Positions 1 through 8,871 are shown, counted from the first letter of the stretch. The stretch is 36,276 bases of DNA from Bacillus sp. (in: firmicutes) (GCA_031180805.1 JAPSLL010000042.1:1-36276), one strand, 5' to 3'. Program-made: numbers and translations. Notes: a model not told the origin generated them from the sequence alone.

Positions 1-22
1 AGAAGACGTTACGTCTTCTTCT
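1..22 (-). terminator. Hairpin at window edge, likely ykuC terminator
   Basis: AGAAGACG-TTA-CGTCTTCT forms an 8-bp stem directly after the stop of the minus-strand MFS gene. Any U tract on the minus strand would lie outside the window, so this is only a likely terminator. Confidence 0.45.
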
Positions 23-1315
23 TTAAATTATATGAATATTAGGGTTTGTTTGTTGATTTCGCTTAATTTTCTTTTCCTTTAAATCAAAGGCTCTACTTAA
101 TTTTGGTAGTGTTAATGCATAGAATAAAGCAACGATAAGAATAATCACTGCCATACCATAATATAAGTAATCAATCGATGCAATGACTTTTGGAAACAGA
201 ATAGCAATTAATCCTAAAGTTAACGATTGAGCAAACATCATCAAAGGATCTATCCATCCACTTACTCTCCCCATTAGCTTTGGATGGACGATTTTTGGCA
301 TCCATCCACCAATTGCGATATTAATTGGACCTAGACAGATACCGATAATGAAGACAATTGCTAAAAATAAAGTTACGCTGTTTGTAAAGCCAAGGAAGAA
401 AATCAGTAGGCTTGCAATAAAGATAGGAAAAACCATTAGCTGATACGGTTTGAATTTTCCTGCAATAACTGTACCTATTCCACTCCCTGTTAATAAGCCT
501 AAGCCTAAAGAGAGAGCAAAAAGTGATGCATACCATTCATAGTTGTCTAAAGTTAGCTCATATTTCATAGTAAACATTGGTAATACAGCAAATGCTCCAT
601 TGACAATTCCGAAAATGAAAAAACCAAATACTAAAGATGCTAAAAGACGGTTTTTAATAATATAAACAATACCAGCTTTAAAATCACCTATTGAAGATTT
701 AAGACTGATATCCTTCCACTTTACCTGTCCATTCGGAAGTCGTGCAGAAATTGGGATATTACATGATTTAATTAACAATGCTGAGATAATAAAGCTAATA
801 AAATCAACAATAACTGCGCCATGAATTCCTACAGTTTTATAGATAAATGCACCGATACCAACACCAAACACCATAAATATGCTAAACAGCATTTGATTTA
901 GGCCAGCTGCTTGTGCGTACTGTTCTTTATTCAATATTCCTTGAACAAGGCTATTTTCTGCGGGGAAGAAAAATTTTGTTACCGCACTTCGTAAAAAGAG
1001 AATAAGAAAAATAATTGGAATGGAATTTAAGAATAAAGCTCCAAATAATACAATTGTTAACCCTGCTCGAATCCAATCACAATTTTCTGCAACCTTTTTT
1101 CTGTCAAATTTATCTGCAACAACACCTACAAGAAAGAAGACTAAAATTGTAGGTAAAGAATACATAAGCTCAGCAATCGTAGCATATGAGGGTTGATTAC
1201 TAAAATGGTCTAATAAATAGAATGCAAATGTCATATTGCCAATTGTTGTTCCCATTTGTGAAAATAAAGCTGCGTAAAACAACTTTACAAAATTTTTATT
1301 ATGAAAAATTTTCAT
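23..1315 (-). CDS. ykuC: MFS transporter, YkuC-like
   Basis: A 430-residue hydrophobic protein with about 12 predicted membrane segments. The loop between segments 2 and 3 carries GVVADKFDRKKV, a good match to MFS motif A. It is a major facilitator superfamily permease of the cytoplasmic membrane, probably an exporter; the substrate cannot be read from sequence. Start ATG 1315 follows AAGGAG with good spacing. It lies 98 bases downstream of ykuD on the same strand, with a minus-strand TATAAT (1358-1363) between them, so it may be separately transcribed. The symbol rests on length and on ykuC-ykuD adjacency remembered from B. subtilis. The MFS call is firm; the orthology is moderate. Confidence 0.75.
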   Translation of the reverse strand: MKIFHNKNFVKLFYAALFSQMGTTIGNMTFAFYLLDHFSNQPSYATIAELMYSLPTILVFFLVGVVADKFDRKKVAENCDWIRAGLTIVLFGALFLNSIPIIFLILFLRSAVTKFFFPAENSLVQGILNKEQYAQAAGLNQMLFSIFMVFGVGIGAFIYKTVGIHGAVIVDFISFIISALLIKSCNIPISARLPNGQVKWKDISLKSSIGDFKAGIVYIIKNRLLASLVFGFFIFGIVNGAFAVLPMFTMKYELTLDNYEWYASLFALSLGLGLLTGSGIGTVIAGKFKPYQLMVFPIFIASLLIFFLGFTNSVTLFLAIVFIIGICLGPINIAIGGWMPKIVHPKLMGRVSGWIDPLMMFAQSLTLGLIAILFPKVIASIDYLYYGMAVIILIVALFYALTLPKLSRAFDLKEKKIKRNQQTNPNIHII

Positions 1316-1413
1316 TTGTTCGCTCCTTAAGTGTCGATATCCACTATTACATTTGTCATTATAAGGGATTTATTGTTTGTTGAATACGCAACTTACAAAA
1401 TCTTAATAAAATC

Positions 1414-1908
1414 TTAAGGTCTTATTAAAACTTTTGTCCCGTTTGGAACTAGTGAAGAAAGCTCTAATACATCTTTATTAAACATTCTTATACATCCATG
1501 AGAGACTGCTTTACCAATAGAGGAAGGGTCATTTGTTCCATGAATACCGTAGTGTAGTTTTGATAAACTTAACCACATTGCACCAAATGGCCCACCAGGA
1601 TTAGGCTGACGATTAACAATGACAAAATCTCCTATCGGTGTAGCAGTAACCATTCTTCCAACTGCAATAGGGTATACTTTAACAACTTGTCCGTTTAAGT
1701 ATAAAGTTAAACGTTTATTTGAAACGGAAATATGAATACTATATGGAATTGTTTCAGGATCAGGTAAGTTTGGGATGACGATTTTTTGCCCGATGTAAAC
1801 AAGATTTGGATTTGTAATTTGATTAGCAATTAATAATTGATTTAGCGGAATCCGATAATTTGCAGCAATGACAGATAACGTTTCACCTTGGCTAACAGTA
1901 TGAATCAT
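1414..1908 (-). CDS. ykuD: LysM/L,D-transpeptidase YkuD
   Basis: 164 residues, the same length as B. subtilis YkuD. Residues 2-46 are one LysM peptidoglycan-binding motif ([13 protein letters not shown] to the GQKIVIP end). Residues 55-163 are the YkuD catalytic domain with HGTND followed by SHGCIRM; the Cys near residue 139 is the nucleophile. The family makes 3-3 cross-links between peptide stems of peptidoglycan, and the B. subtilis protein is associated with spores. There is no signal peptide, as in the B. subtilis protein. Start ATG 1908 sits behind AAGGAGG. A weak minus-strand promoter lies just upstream. Confidence 0.93.
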   Translation of the reverse strand: MIHTVSQGETLSVIAANYRIPLNQLLIANQITNPNLVYIGQKIVIPNLPDPETIPYSIHISVSNKRLTLYLNGQVVKVYPIAVGRMVTATPIGDFVIVNRQPNPGGPFGAMWLSLSKLHYGIHGTNDPSSIGKAVSHGCIRMFNKDVLELSSLVPNGTKVLIRP

Positions 1909-1928
1909 AGCAATCCTCCTTAAAGGTT

Positions 1929-1956
1929 TTTATAAACAATGTCTTTAAATGAACAA
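1929..1956 (-). promoter_or_regulatory. Possible promoter of ykuD
   Basis: On the minus strand TTGTTC (1951-1956), 16 bp, TATAAA (1929-1934). The predicted start would leave a leader of only about 14 bases, so confidence is low. Confidence 0.3.
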
Positions 1957-2067
1957 TATAGATTTTCTCTGGAGGTATGAATGAGGGTTTGTTGTGTAAG
2001 TGATACTCATTTTTCAGACGAATATTCGGGAGTTTTATTAAAATAAGAGACTCTTTATAACGAAGAT

Positions 2068-2117
2068 GCTCACCGCCCACTCCATAGAAAGCTTAGCATC
2101 TGCATGGAAATTAACCA
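2068..2117 (+). repeat. Degenerate intergenic repeat, copy A
   Basis: Contains CACCGCCCA, AAAGC, CTGCAT and AACCA in the same order as the copies at 7114-7163 (opposite strand) and 8438-8481. It resembles a common intergenic repeat of Bacillaceae with a core like CACCGCCCGC...GGAAAGCGAGC...GGAAATCAACCA, recalled from memory. It lies in the 1909-2326 gap, which otherwise holds only promoter elements and no gene. Confidence 0.5.
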
Positions 2118-2196
2118 TACGATACTACGTCAGTAGCAATAAAGTTTTTTGAATGTAGCCAAATATAAAAATCCCAGTATACGATATGATGGATTG

Positions 2197-2205
2197 TGGT
2201 ATAAT
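2197..2205 (+). promoter_or_regulatory. Extended -10 promoter of ppx
   Basis: TGG-TATAAT is a perfect extended -10 element; no good -35 is seen. Transcription would start near 2212, giving a leader of roughly 115 bases before ppx. Confidence 0.55.
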
Positions 2206-2326
2206 GTACCTTATTTTAGAGGATTAGTTCGTATACTGCTCGTTTTATTTTGATTAAGTTACTTGCATTTACAGTGAACTCTTTTAAATTAGAATAAAAG
2301 GAGCAGCTCATCAAAAAGAATAGGGT

Positions 2327-3877
2327 GTGAGAACAATCGTGGATCAAGGAAAATATGCAATTGTTGATATTGGCTCAAATACAATGCGACTTGTTATTTA
2401 CATGAGAGAAAAAAGTGGACGATTAACGGAAATCGAAAATGTGAAAGCAGTCGTCAGACTTCGCAATTATTTGACAGAAGAGCAAGTTTTGGAAAATGTT
2501 GGCGTGAATTTGCTTATTAATACACTTCATACTTTTCAGGAGGTAACAAGGCATTATAAGTTAGATGATGTAAAATGTGTTGCAACCGCAACAATTCGTC
2601 AAGCAATTAACAAAGAAGAGATTTTAGAGAGAGTTAGCAAGGAAACAGATTTTGCAATGCGTATCCTATCAGAATATGAAGAGGCGTACTATGGCTATTT
2701 AGCAGTTGCTAATTCCACATCAATTGAAAACGGCATCACCATTGATATTGGTGGAGGAAGTACAGAACTGACTTATTTTGCAAATAGAAAGCTAGTTAAC
2801 TTTCATAGTTTTCCATTTGGAGCACTTTCTTTAAAAAAGCAATTTGTAAAAGGGGAAACACCAACTCCAGAAGAGCTAACGAACTTACGGAATTTTTTGT
2901 CAACACAATTCTCCAAATTAGACTGGCTAAAAAATAAGGAATTGCCGATTATTGGTATTGGCGGTAGTGCACGTAATATGGTACAAGTCCATCATGAATA
3001 TGTTAATTATCCACTTGCGGGTTTGCATCAATATATGATGAATGTTGATGAAGTCCATTTAATTAATACATATTTACAATCTTTATCATTTGAAGATTTG
3101 CAGCGTGTTGAAGGATTATCAAAGGATCGTGCAGACCTTATTATTCCTGCAGTTGAAGTATTTGAATCATTGATGGGATACGTGGGTGCAGACAAATTTG
3201 TCTTGAGTCGTAAGGGATTGAGAGATGGAGTGTTTTATGAAAAGCTAACGAAGGAATTTGGAGCTACCTTGTTTCCAAATGTTATCGAGGAAAGCTTTTA
3301 TGAGTTAGCAACTGACTTTCAAATTAATGTTAATCATGTTTTCAATGTTACAAAGACAGCACTTACAATAGTTGAATTACTAAATAAATCTGGATTAGTC
3401 ACAATAGATAAAAACGATGTGAATTTATTAAAACGTGGTGCACATGTTTATAATATCGGAAAATACATTGATGCAGAGTCTAGCAGTCAACATACGTTTT
3501 ACTTATTGGCTAATCGGACAATAGACGGTTTAATGCATCGAGAACGTTTAATTATAGCTTTAATTGCATCCTATACAAACAAATCGTCTTTTAAACAAAA
3601 TATTCGCCTATTTAATCAATGGTTTACAAAGGATGAGCTAACAAAATATCGCCTATTAGGTGCAATAATAAAGTTTGCTTATAGTTTAAATGCAACGAAT
3701 CGTAATATCATTAAAAATATGGAGTTGCAAGTTAATGACGATAACCTTAGTTTTTTCATTGTTTGCAGAACAGATTTTAAGCCAGAACAATATCAAGTAG
3801 AAAAGCAGAAAAAGCATTTAGAAAAAATAGTGAAAAAAACAATTCAAGTCCATTTTTCTTATCAACAATTTTCTTAA
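2327..3877 (+). CDS. ppx: Exopolyphosphatase, Ppx/GppA family
   Basis: About 516 residues. The ASKHA-type N-terminal domain shows the phosphate-binding motifs DIGSNTMRL near residue 16 and DIGGGSTEL near residue 139, and a later GIGGSARN. The C-terminal part (from about residue 320) fits the HD-like domain of long Ppx proteins. The enzyme removes terminal phosphate from polyphosphate; a pppGpp phosphatase activity cannot be excluded. Starts GTG 2327 and GTG 2339 are both possible: AGGGTG at 2322-2327 is better spaced for 2339, while AAGGAG at 2298-2303 is too far from either. It sits 156 bases upstream of ppk on the same strand, with its own promoter and no clear terminator between them. Confidence 0.9.
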   Translation: MRTIVDQGKYAIVDIGSNTMRLVIYMREKSGRLTEIENVKAVVRLRNYLTEEQVLENVGVNLLINTLHTFQEVTRHYKLDDVKCVATATIRQAINKEEILERVSKETDFAMRILSEYEEAYYGYLAVANSTSIENGITIDIGGGSTELTYFANRKLVNFHSFPFGALSLKKQFVKGETPTPEELTNLRNFLSTQFSKLDWLKNKELPIIGIGGSARNMVQVHHEYVNYPLAGLHQYMMNVDEVHLINTYLQSLSFEDLQRVEGLSKDRADLIIPAVEVFESLMGYVGADKFVLSRKGLRDGVFYEKLTKEFGATLFPNVIEESFYELATDFQINVNHVFNVTKTALTIVELLNKSGLVTIDKNDVNLLKRGAHVYNIGKYIDAESSSQHTFYLLANRTIDGLMHRERLIIALIASYTNKSSFKQNIRLFNQWFTKDELTKYRLLGAIIKFAYSLNATNRNIIKNMELQVNDDNLSFFIVCRTDFKPEQYQVEKQKKHLEKIVKKTIQVHFSYQQFS

Positions 3878-3923
3878 GCTACTAATAATGGTAGTACTTT
3901 TAGGTGATTTTTAAGTGTCGGCA

Positions 3924-3988
3924 TTTACAAAATAATAACAAAACATTTACAATAAATTTACATTCTAAATATTTGTAAATGCTATTAT
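3924..3988 (+). promoter_or_regulatory. PhoP box array and promoter of ppk
   Basis: Four hexamers lie at an exact 11-bp period: TTTACA (3924-3929), ATAACA (3935-3940), TTTACA (3946-3951), TTTACA (3957-3962), each separated by 5 bp. This is the known PhoP-P binding pattern of Bacillus, TT(A/T/C)A(C/T)A with about 5-bp spacers. An extended -10, TGC-TATTAT (3980-3988), follows. No conventional -35 is present, as expected for an activator-dependent promoter. Confidence 0.8.
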
Positions 3989-4033
3989 TAAACTAAGATG
4001 CAGGAAATTGTCGATTAAAGGGTGGCTAGAAGG

Positions 4034-6148
4034 ATGAATATAGCAAATATAAATAAAAACAGCGTAGAACTTAATAGTCCAATGTATTACAACAATAGAG
4101 AGCTTAGTTGGCTCGCATTTAACGAGCGAGTTCTTGAGGAAGCGTTAGATGAGCGTAATCCGTTGCTAGAAAGGTTCAAATTTCTATCCATTTTTAGTTC
4201 GAATTTGGACGAGTTTTTTATGGTTCGTGTTGCGGGGTTAAAAGATCAGGTAAAGGCAGGCTTTAATAAACCTGAAAATAAGGCCGGGATGACACCTAAA
4301 AGACAATTAAATGAAATTGCCATTAAAACTCATAGATTAGTAGATTTGCAATATAAAACGTATAATGATGTACTATTGCCTAAACTAAGGGAAGAAAATA
4401 TTGAATTTAAAAAAATGAACGAATTGTCAATGGATGAGATTGGAAAACTGGAAACATATTTTGATGAGCATATTTTTCCCGTTTTAACACCGATGGCGGT
4501 TGATGCCTATCGTCCATTCCCAATGCTATTAAATAAAAGTTTAAACTTAGCAATCGTGATTGAAGATAATGAGTATGAGGAAAATCAATTAAAAACTGCA
4601 ATTGTCCAAGTTCCAGCAGTTTTAGAACGTTTCGTAAAGATTGAAGCGTCTGATAATTCGGTGAATTATGTTTTTTTAGAAGACATTATTAGTTATTTTA
4701 TTGATAAATTATTTAAAGGCTATAAAGTTGTATCTGTTTCTATATTCAGAATTACTAGAAATGCAGATATGACCATTCATGAAGAAGGGGCTCGAGACCT
4801 TCTAAAGGAAATCGAAAAAGAATTAAAAAAGCGCAAATGGGGAGCAGCTGTAAGATTAGAAATCCAAAGTAAGGATTTTGATCAAAGAATTTTAAACTAT
4901 TTAACAACTGAATTAGAAATACATGAGAAAGATGTATATGAAATAGATGGTCCATTAGATTTGACAGTTTTCTTCGTATTTTATAAAGAGATAGCCAAGT
5001 TAAAGGAACATTTAATCTACGAAACACTTATTCCACAACCTCCTCGTGATATTGCATCACACGAAAATATATTTGATAAAGTTTCTGAACAGGATGTTTT
5101 TTTGCATCATCCATATGAATCCTTTGAACCTGTAGTGGAATTTGTTGCAGAAGCAGCAGATGATCCAGACGTATTAGCGATTAAGCAAACATTGTATCGG
5201 GTAAGTGGTGATTCACCCGTTATTGAAGCATTAAAAAGAGCAGCAGAAAACGGTAAACAAGTAACAGTGCTAGTAGAATTAAAAGCAAGATTTGATGAAG
5301 AGAACAATGTACAATGGGCAAAAGAGCTAGAAAAAGCAGGCTGTCATGTTATTTACGGAATGACCTATTTAAAAACTCATAGCAAAATTACACTTGTTGT
5401 AAGAAGAAGAAATAATCGAATAGAACGGTTTGTTCATTTAGGTACAGGTAACTACAATGATCAAACAGCAAAAATATATACTGATATGGGTTTACTTACG
5501 TCAAAGCGTAAATTTGGTATTGACGCAACTAATTTCTTTAACTATTTAAGTGGCTACACGGAAAAACCATATTTTCATCACCTATCTGTAGCACCTTTTG
5601 ATATTAGAAAGGATTTTATTCGCTTAATTGACGCAGAGATGGAATTCCATAAGCGATATTCAAATGGTCGAATTATCGCAAAAATGAATTCGTTAACTGA
5701 CAAGGCCTTAATTATGAAGCTCTATGAAGCATCTAATGCAGGTGTTAAAATCGATTTAATTATCCGTGGTACTTGCTGTTTGCGTCCGGGTATTAAAGGT
5801 GTTAGTGAGAATATTAAAGTGAGAAGCATTGTCGGTAGATTTTTGGAGCATAGTCGAATTTACTTTTTCCATCATAACGGGGAGGAAAAAACTTTCCTTT
5901 CTTCAGCAGACATGATGACGCGAAATATGGAAAAGCGAGTTGAAATTTTATTTCCAATTTTTGATGGTGCGATTAAAAAAAGAATCAATGGTATTTTAGC
6001 TGCTGCACTAGCTGACAATGTAAAGGCACGTGAGCAGGATGAAACTGGTGAATATCATTATGTCACACGTGAACAAGGGGAGCCTATCATTGATAGCCAA
6101 TTACTATTATTTGATAAAGCCTATCATGTATTAGAGGATGAGGAATAA
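4034..6148 (+). CDS. ppk: Polyphosphate kinase 1
   Basis: About 704 residues, the usual size of PPK1, with all four domains recognisable. The N-terminal domain carries YYNNRELSWLAFNERVLEEA. The catalytic PLD-like half carries LKARFDEENN and KTHSKI; His449 corresponds to the autophosphorylated histidine (His435 in E. coli). HLGTGNYNDQTAKIYTD and ADMMTRNMEKRVE follow. It makes polyphosphate from ATP. Start ATG 4034 is chosen over GTG 4022 because AAGGGTGG (4019-4026) is 7 bases upstream of it. Expression is probably switched on by PhoP (see the box upstream). A hairpin terminator follows. Confidence 0.96.
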   Translation: MNIANINKNSVELNSPMYYNNRELSWLAFNERVLEEALDERNPLLERFKFLSIFSSNLDEFFMVRVAGLKDQVKAGFNKPENKAGMTPKRQLNEIAIKTHRLVDLQYKTYNDVLLPKLREENIEFKKMNELSMDEIGKLETYFDEHIFPVLTPMAVDAYRPFPMLLNKSLNLAIVIEDNEYEENQLKTAIVQVPAVLERFVKIEASDNSVNYVFLEDIISYFIDKLFKGYKVVSVSIFRITRNADMTIHEEGARDLLKEIEKELKKRKWGAAVRLEIQSKDFDQRILNYLTTELEIHEKDVYEIDGPLDLTVFFVFYKEIAKLKEHLIYETLIPQPPRDIASHENIFDKVSEQDVFLHHPYESFEPVVEFVAEAADDPDVLAIKQTLYRVSGDSPVIEALKRAAENGKQVTVLVELKARFDEENNVQWAKELEKAGCHVIYGMTYLKTHSKITLVVRRRNNRIERFVHLGTGNYNDQTAKIYTDMGLLTSKRKFGIDATNFFNYLSGYTEKPYFHHLSVAPFDIRKDFIRLIDAEMEFHKRYSNGRIIAKMNSLTDKALIMKLYEASNAGVKIDLIIRGTCCLRPGIKGVSENIKVRSIVGRFLEHSRIYFFHHNGEEKTFLSSADMMTRNMEKRVEILFPIFDGAIKKRINGILAAALADNVKAREQDETGEYHYVTREQGEPIIDSQLLLFDKAYHVLEDEE

Positions 6149-6155
6149 AAGGATG

Positions 6156-6205
6156 GAAGAAACGATTTTACTTAATATGAGTAAATCGTCTCTTCCTTTT
6201 TATTT
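6156..6205 (+). terminator. Terminator after ppk
   Basis: A long near-perfect stem (GGAAGA-AACGATTTTACT against AGTAAATCGTCTCTTCC) is followed by CTTTTTATTTT. Confidence 0.85.
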
Positions 6206-6350
6206 TATCTTAAATTGTATCTCACAATAATCATAAGTGTACTTTTATTTCATAAGAAAGATTGTTACTGTAATAATAGAATTTACTTAGAGGTGTATGG
6301 AGTATATGGTATTAAATTTTACAATTGTAATAATTGCTTAGAAAGCAGGT

Positions 6351-6731
6351 TTGAAAGTGAAAAGGAAATTATATAACAGTCTTTTAGTTGCAGCAGGGGG
6401 TGGCATAGGTTCATCTTTACGCTATATTGTTACACTTATACCTGGAATTGGCATTTTTTCAACATTAAGTGTAAATATTATAGGCAGCTTATTATTAGGA
6501 TTTATTACATCTTTATTAATTAATAAACAGAAACAACTATCGATTAAATTGTTACTTGGAACAGGGTTTTGTGGAGGTTTCACAACAATGTCGACCTTTA
6601 GTTTAGAAATAACAGAACTTCCAATTGAACTTGCTTTAGGATACATATGTTTATCTCTTATTTTAGGAATCGGATTTGCTCTTATAGGAATGAAGCTTGC
6701 AGTTTTCGTTAGAAAGGAAGAGAGTTCATGA
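6351..6731 (+). CDS. fluC: Fluoride channel subunit FluC/CrcB (first of pair)
   Basis: About 126 residues with four membrane segments. GGGIGSSLRY near the N-terminus, the NIIGSLLLG segment and GFCGGFTTMSTFS (Phe-box and Thr/Ser track) are the FluC/CrcB signature. The protein forms half of a dual-topology dimer that exports F-. In Bacilli two unlike subunits are often encoded in tandem, as here. The TTG at 6351 and GTG at 6357 are both possible starts; AGCAGG at 6344-6349 suits GTG better. It overlaps the next gene by 4 bases (ATGA). No fluoride riboswitch is recognised upstream. Confidence 0.9.
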   Translation: MKVKRKLYNSLLVAAGGGIGSSLRYIVTLIPGIGIFSTLSVNIIGSLLLGFITSLLINKQKQLSIKLLLGTGFCGGFTTMSTFSLEITELPIELALGYICLSLILGIGFALIGMKLAVFVRKEESS

Positions 6732-7078
6732 TTTATGTTGCACTTGGTGGGGCAGTTGGTGCGGCTATGCGTTATTTCATTTCAGATTATTTAGGGGAAT
6801 ATACAAAGGAAATGAAGCTACCATTACCGACTCTAATCATTAATTGGATAGGCTCATTATTATTAGGGGTATTCGTCGTATTCATCGAAAAAGACCATAC
6901 TTTACTTCTTTTAGGAACAGGATTATGTGGAGGCTTTACAACCTTTTCAACATTTTCTGTCGAAGTGGTACAACTACTTCAAAAGAAGAATTATGTAGTT
7001 TCGATTCTCTATATTTGTATAACGATTTGTGGATGTGTAATAGGGATTTATCTTGGGGAATTCATGAAATCATTTTAA
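6728..7078 (+). CDS. fluC: Fluoride channel subunit FluC/CrcB (second of pair)
   Basis: 116 residues with four membrane segments. GGAVGAAMRY, NWIGSLLLG and GLCGGFTTFSTFS match the family. The ATGA overlap with the preceding gene implies translational coupling and equal amounts, which suits an antiparallel heterodimer. No clear terminator follows on the plus strand. The 7079-7407 gap holds no gene: only a decayed repeat copy and the terminator of the convergent ykuE. Confidence 0.92.
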   Translation: MIYVALGGAVGAAMRYFISDYLGEYTKEMKLPLPTLIINWIGSLLLGVFVVFIEKDHTLLLLGTGLCGGFTTFSTFSVEVVQLLQKKNYVVSILYICITICGCVIGIYLGEFMKSF

Positions 7079-7113
7079 CGAAAGGCTATTTGCTTTTTAT
7101 TAAGTTATTGTTT

Positions 7114-7163
7114 TGGTGGAATTCCTCATGCAGTACTCGCTTTTCACGCGGTGGGCGGTGTGT
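7114..7163 (-). repeat. Degenerate intergenic repeat, copy B
   Basis: Read on the minus strand it gives CACCGCCCA, AAAGCGAG, CTGCAT and CCACCA in the same order as copy A at 2068-2117. Confidence 0.5.
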
Positions 7164-7315
7164 ATTTTTTAGTGTAAACACCTGCTTAACATGAAACTGT
7201 ACCATTCATCTAAGTAGAATTCTCGCAATGCGCGACAATCAACCTGTATAAATAAGTGCTTTAAAAAACTACAAGCTGTTTAGAAAAGAGCATAGCGAAA
7301 ATAAAGGTGTTTAAT

Positions 7316-7365
7316 TTAAAAATGTGCTGAATGTCATCTGAAGTTCCAAATGACAATTCAGCGCA
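7316..7365 (-). terminator. Terminator of ykuE
   Basis: On the minus strand, TGCGCTGAA pairs with TTCAGCACA (one G-U) and an inner GTCAT pairs with ATGAC, followed by TTTTTAAA. It lies 43 bases beyond the ykuE stop. Confidence 0.7.
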
Positions 7366-7407
7366 AAAGTATTATATGCTACAAATTTATTAAAGTAAGT
7401 TTTTTAT

Positions 7408-8265
7408 TTAACGGGAAGTAAGCGTAAAGACAGTTATTTCTGGAATAGATAAAAAGCGAAATGGCAATCTTGTTGTTCCAAGTCCACGATTTACATAAAG
7501 CTGCATTTCACCAATTGAGTACATTCCTTCTGAATAAACAGTTGCATAGGGCGGGGTAATCAATGGGCCGTAAAAAGGAAGTTGAATTTGCCCACCGTGA
7601 CTATGACCTGATAATTGCAAATCCACAGGAAATGTTTTCGATTTAACTGCTGCATCCGGTTCATGTGCCAATAATATATTAAATCTCTCTTTATTTAAAT
7701 TGCCTAAAGTAGCTTCATAGCTTGGTTTTCCTAACATCAAATCATCGAGTCCTGCGATTCCAATCGTTTGATTATTTTTTATTATATTCGAAACCTCATT
7801 TTGGAGAACTTTAAACCCCGACATCGTCATAACATTTTTATAAATGTCTGTCCCATAGCCACCATGATCATGATTTCCATATATCGCATACTTTCCATAC
7901 GGAGCTTTTAGCTTTTCTAAAATAGGTACAATTTGATTTATTTTTGTATATTGATTAGGCTCATCCATTAAATCTCCAGTAAAAATAAGTAAATCAGGTG
8001 AAAGGTCATTGATTTTAGCCACAATCGTATCTAATCTATTTAACGTGAAAAAATCAGATAAATGTGTGTCACTAAACTGAACGATTTTAAATCCTTTGAA
8101 TGCATCAGGTATTTTAGAACTCACAATTGTTTTGTTTACGATTTCCAATCTTGAAGGCTCAATATATCTTGCATATAAATAACCACTAGCTGCTGTCAAT
8201 AACCCTGCAAATGAAATGGTAAAAATTCCTTTAATAAAGGACCTTCTAGAATATAATTTTGTCAT
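7408..8265 (-). CDS. ykuE: Tat-exported metallophosphoesterase YkuE
   Basis: About 285 residues. The N-terminus carries a twin-arginine signal SRRSFIKG followed by a hydrophobic stretch. The body has the calcineurin-like metal-binding set in order: FSDTHLS, TGDLMDE, YGNHDHGG, LLAHEPD, LSGHSHGGQ. B. subtilis YkuE is a Tat substrate found at the cell wall. The natural substrate is not certain. The start is ATG 8265; a TTG at 8274 would add three residues, and no strong ribosome site is seen for either. No Pho box is seen upstream. A terminator follows on the minus strand. Confidence 0.93.
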   Translation of the reverse strand: MTKLYSRRSFIKGIFTISFAGLLTAASGYLYARYIEPSRLEIVNKTIVSSKIPDAFKGFKIVQFSDTHLSDFFTLNRLDTIVAKINDLSPDLLIFTGDLMDEPNQYTKINQIVPILEKLKAPYGKYAIYGNHDHGGYGTDIYKNVMTMSGFKVLQNEVSNIIKNNQTIGIAGLDDLMLGKPSYEATLGNLNKERFNILLAHEPDAAVKSKTFPVDLQLSGHSHGGQIQLPFYGPLITPPYATVYSEGMYSIGEMQLYVNRGLGTTRLPFRFLSIPEITVFTLTSR

Positions 8266-8437
8266 GTTAACCAACCAATCTTAAGAAGTATGTTTTAGAG
8301 ACTAACTTTCAACTAGAGAAGAAAGTATAAATGTCTACATCATTACTTTATCAATGGCTCTTTTCTAAAATATTGTTGTTTTTATACACATTGTAAAGGT
8401 TGTTTGGAGCGTAGCAGGTGTTCACATAGAAGGATTA

Positions 8438-8481
8438 CGAACCACCCGACAGAAAGCGAGCACAAACGCGGGAAACAACCA
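8438..8481 (+). repeat. Degenerate intergenic repeat, copy C
   Basis: CCACCC, AGAAAGCGAGCAC and GGAAACAACCA match copies A and B in order and spacing. The rest of the 8275-8908 gap holds no gene I can support apart from the fadH control region. Confidence 0.45.
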
Positions 8482-8817
8482 AAACGTCTGCTAATAAAAT
8501 GCAACAAAGATTACGAAATCAGCCTTATCAATTATCACTTCAGAACTCTAACTGTCATTAGAAACGAGCTTGGAGGGAGCAGAGTAATCTCTTAAAGTTG
8601 ATATGAGCTATTAGTCAATCTAGGAGCTAAGTAATCTGCCATGAAAAGTATTTAAGTAAAAAGAGGTTGTAAAAGTGATACTTGCCCATATAGTTTACAT
8701 ATAATCTTATTAATAAAATACTTATGTTTATATTTTTGAAATTTTCCTAGTTTAGTATAACATGATTCAATTTCTTACTTCTATGAAAAACAAATATGTA
8801 AACGGATCTTCATATAT

Positions 8818-8871
8818 TTGTTAGATTTTAGTCAAATATTTATGTTAAAATAAAATGAATGTTCATTCATT
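8818..8871 (+). promoter_or_regulatory. fadH promoter with FadR/TetR-like operator
   Basis: TTGTTA (8818-8823), 17 bp, TATGTT (8841-8846) is a usable sigma-A promoter with a start near 8853. Directly on it lies a perfect dyad, AATGAATG-TT-CATTCATT (8854-8871). The half-sites TGAATG/CATTCA are those of the B. subtilis FadR operator (TGAATGAMTANTCATTCA), but the centre is 4 bp shorter. The position over the start site suits repression. Confidence 0.6.

Noticed and set aside
2258-2273. Pho box before ppx
   Set aside because: Only one TTTACA (2268-2273) with no in-phase partners at 11 bp.
6206-6350. Fluoride riboswitch before fluC
   Set aside because: I looked for the conserved fluoride-aptamer blocks and did not find them; only a short TTACAATTGTAA palindrome is present.
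8404-8595. 63-residue open frame on the plus strand
   Set aside because: It starts inside a decayed repeat copy, lacks a ribosome site and reads as low-quality basic sequence.
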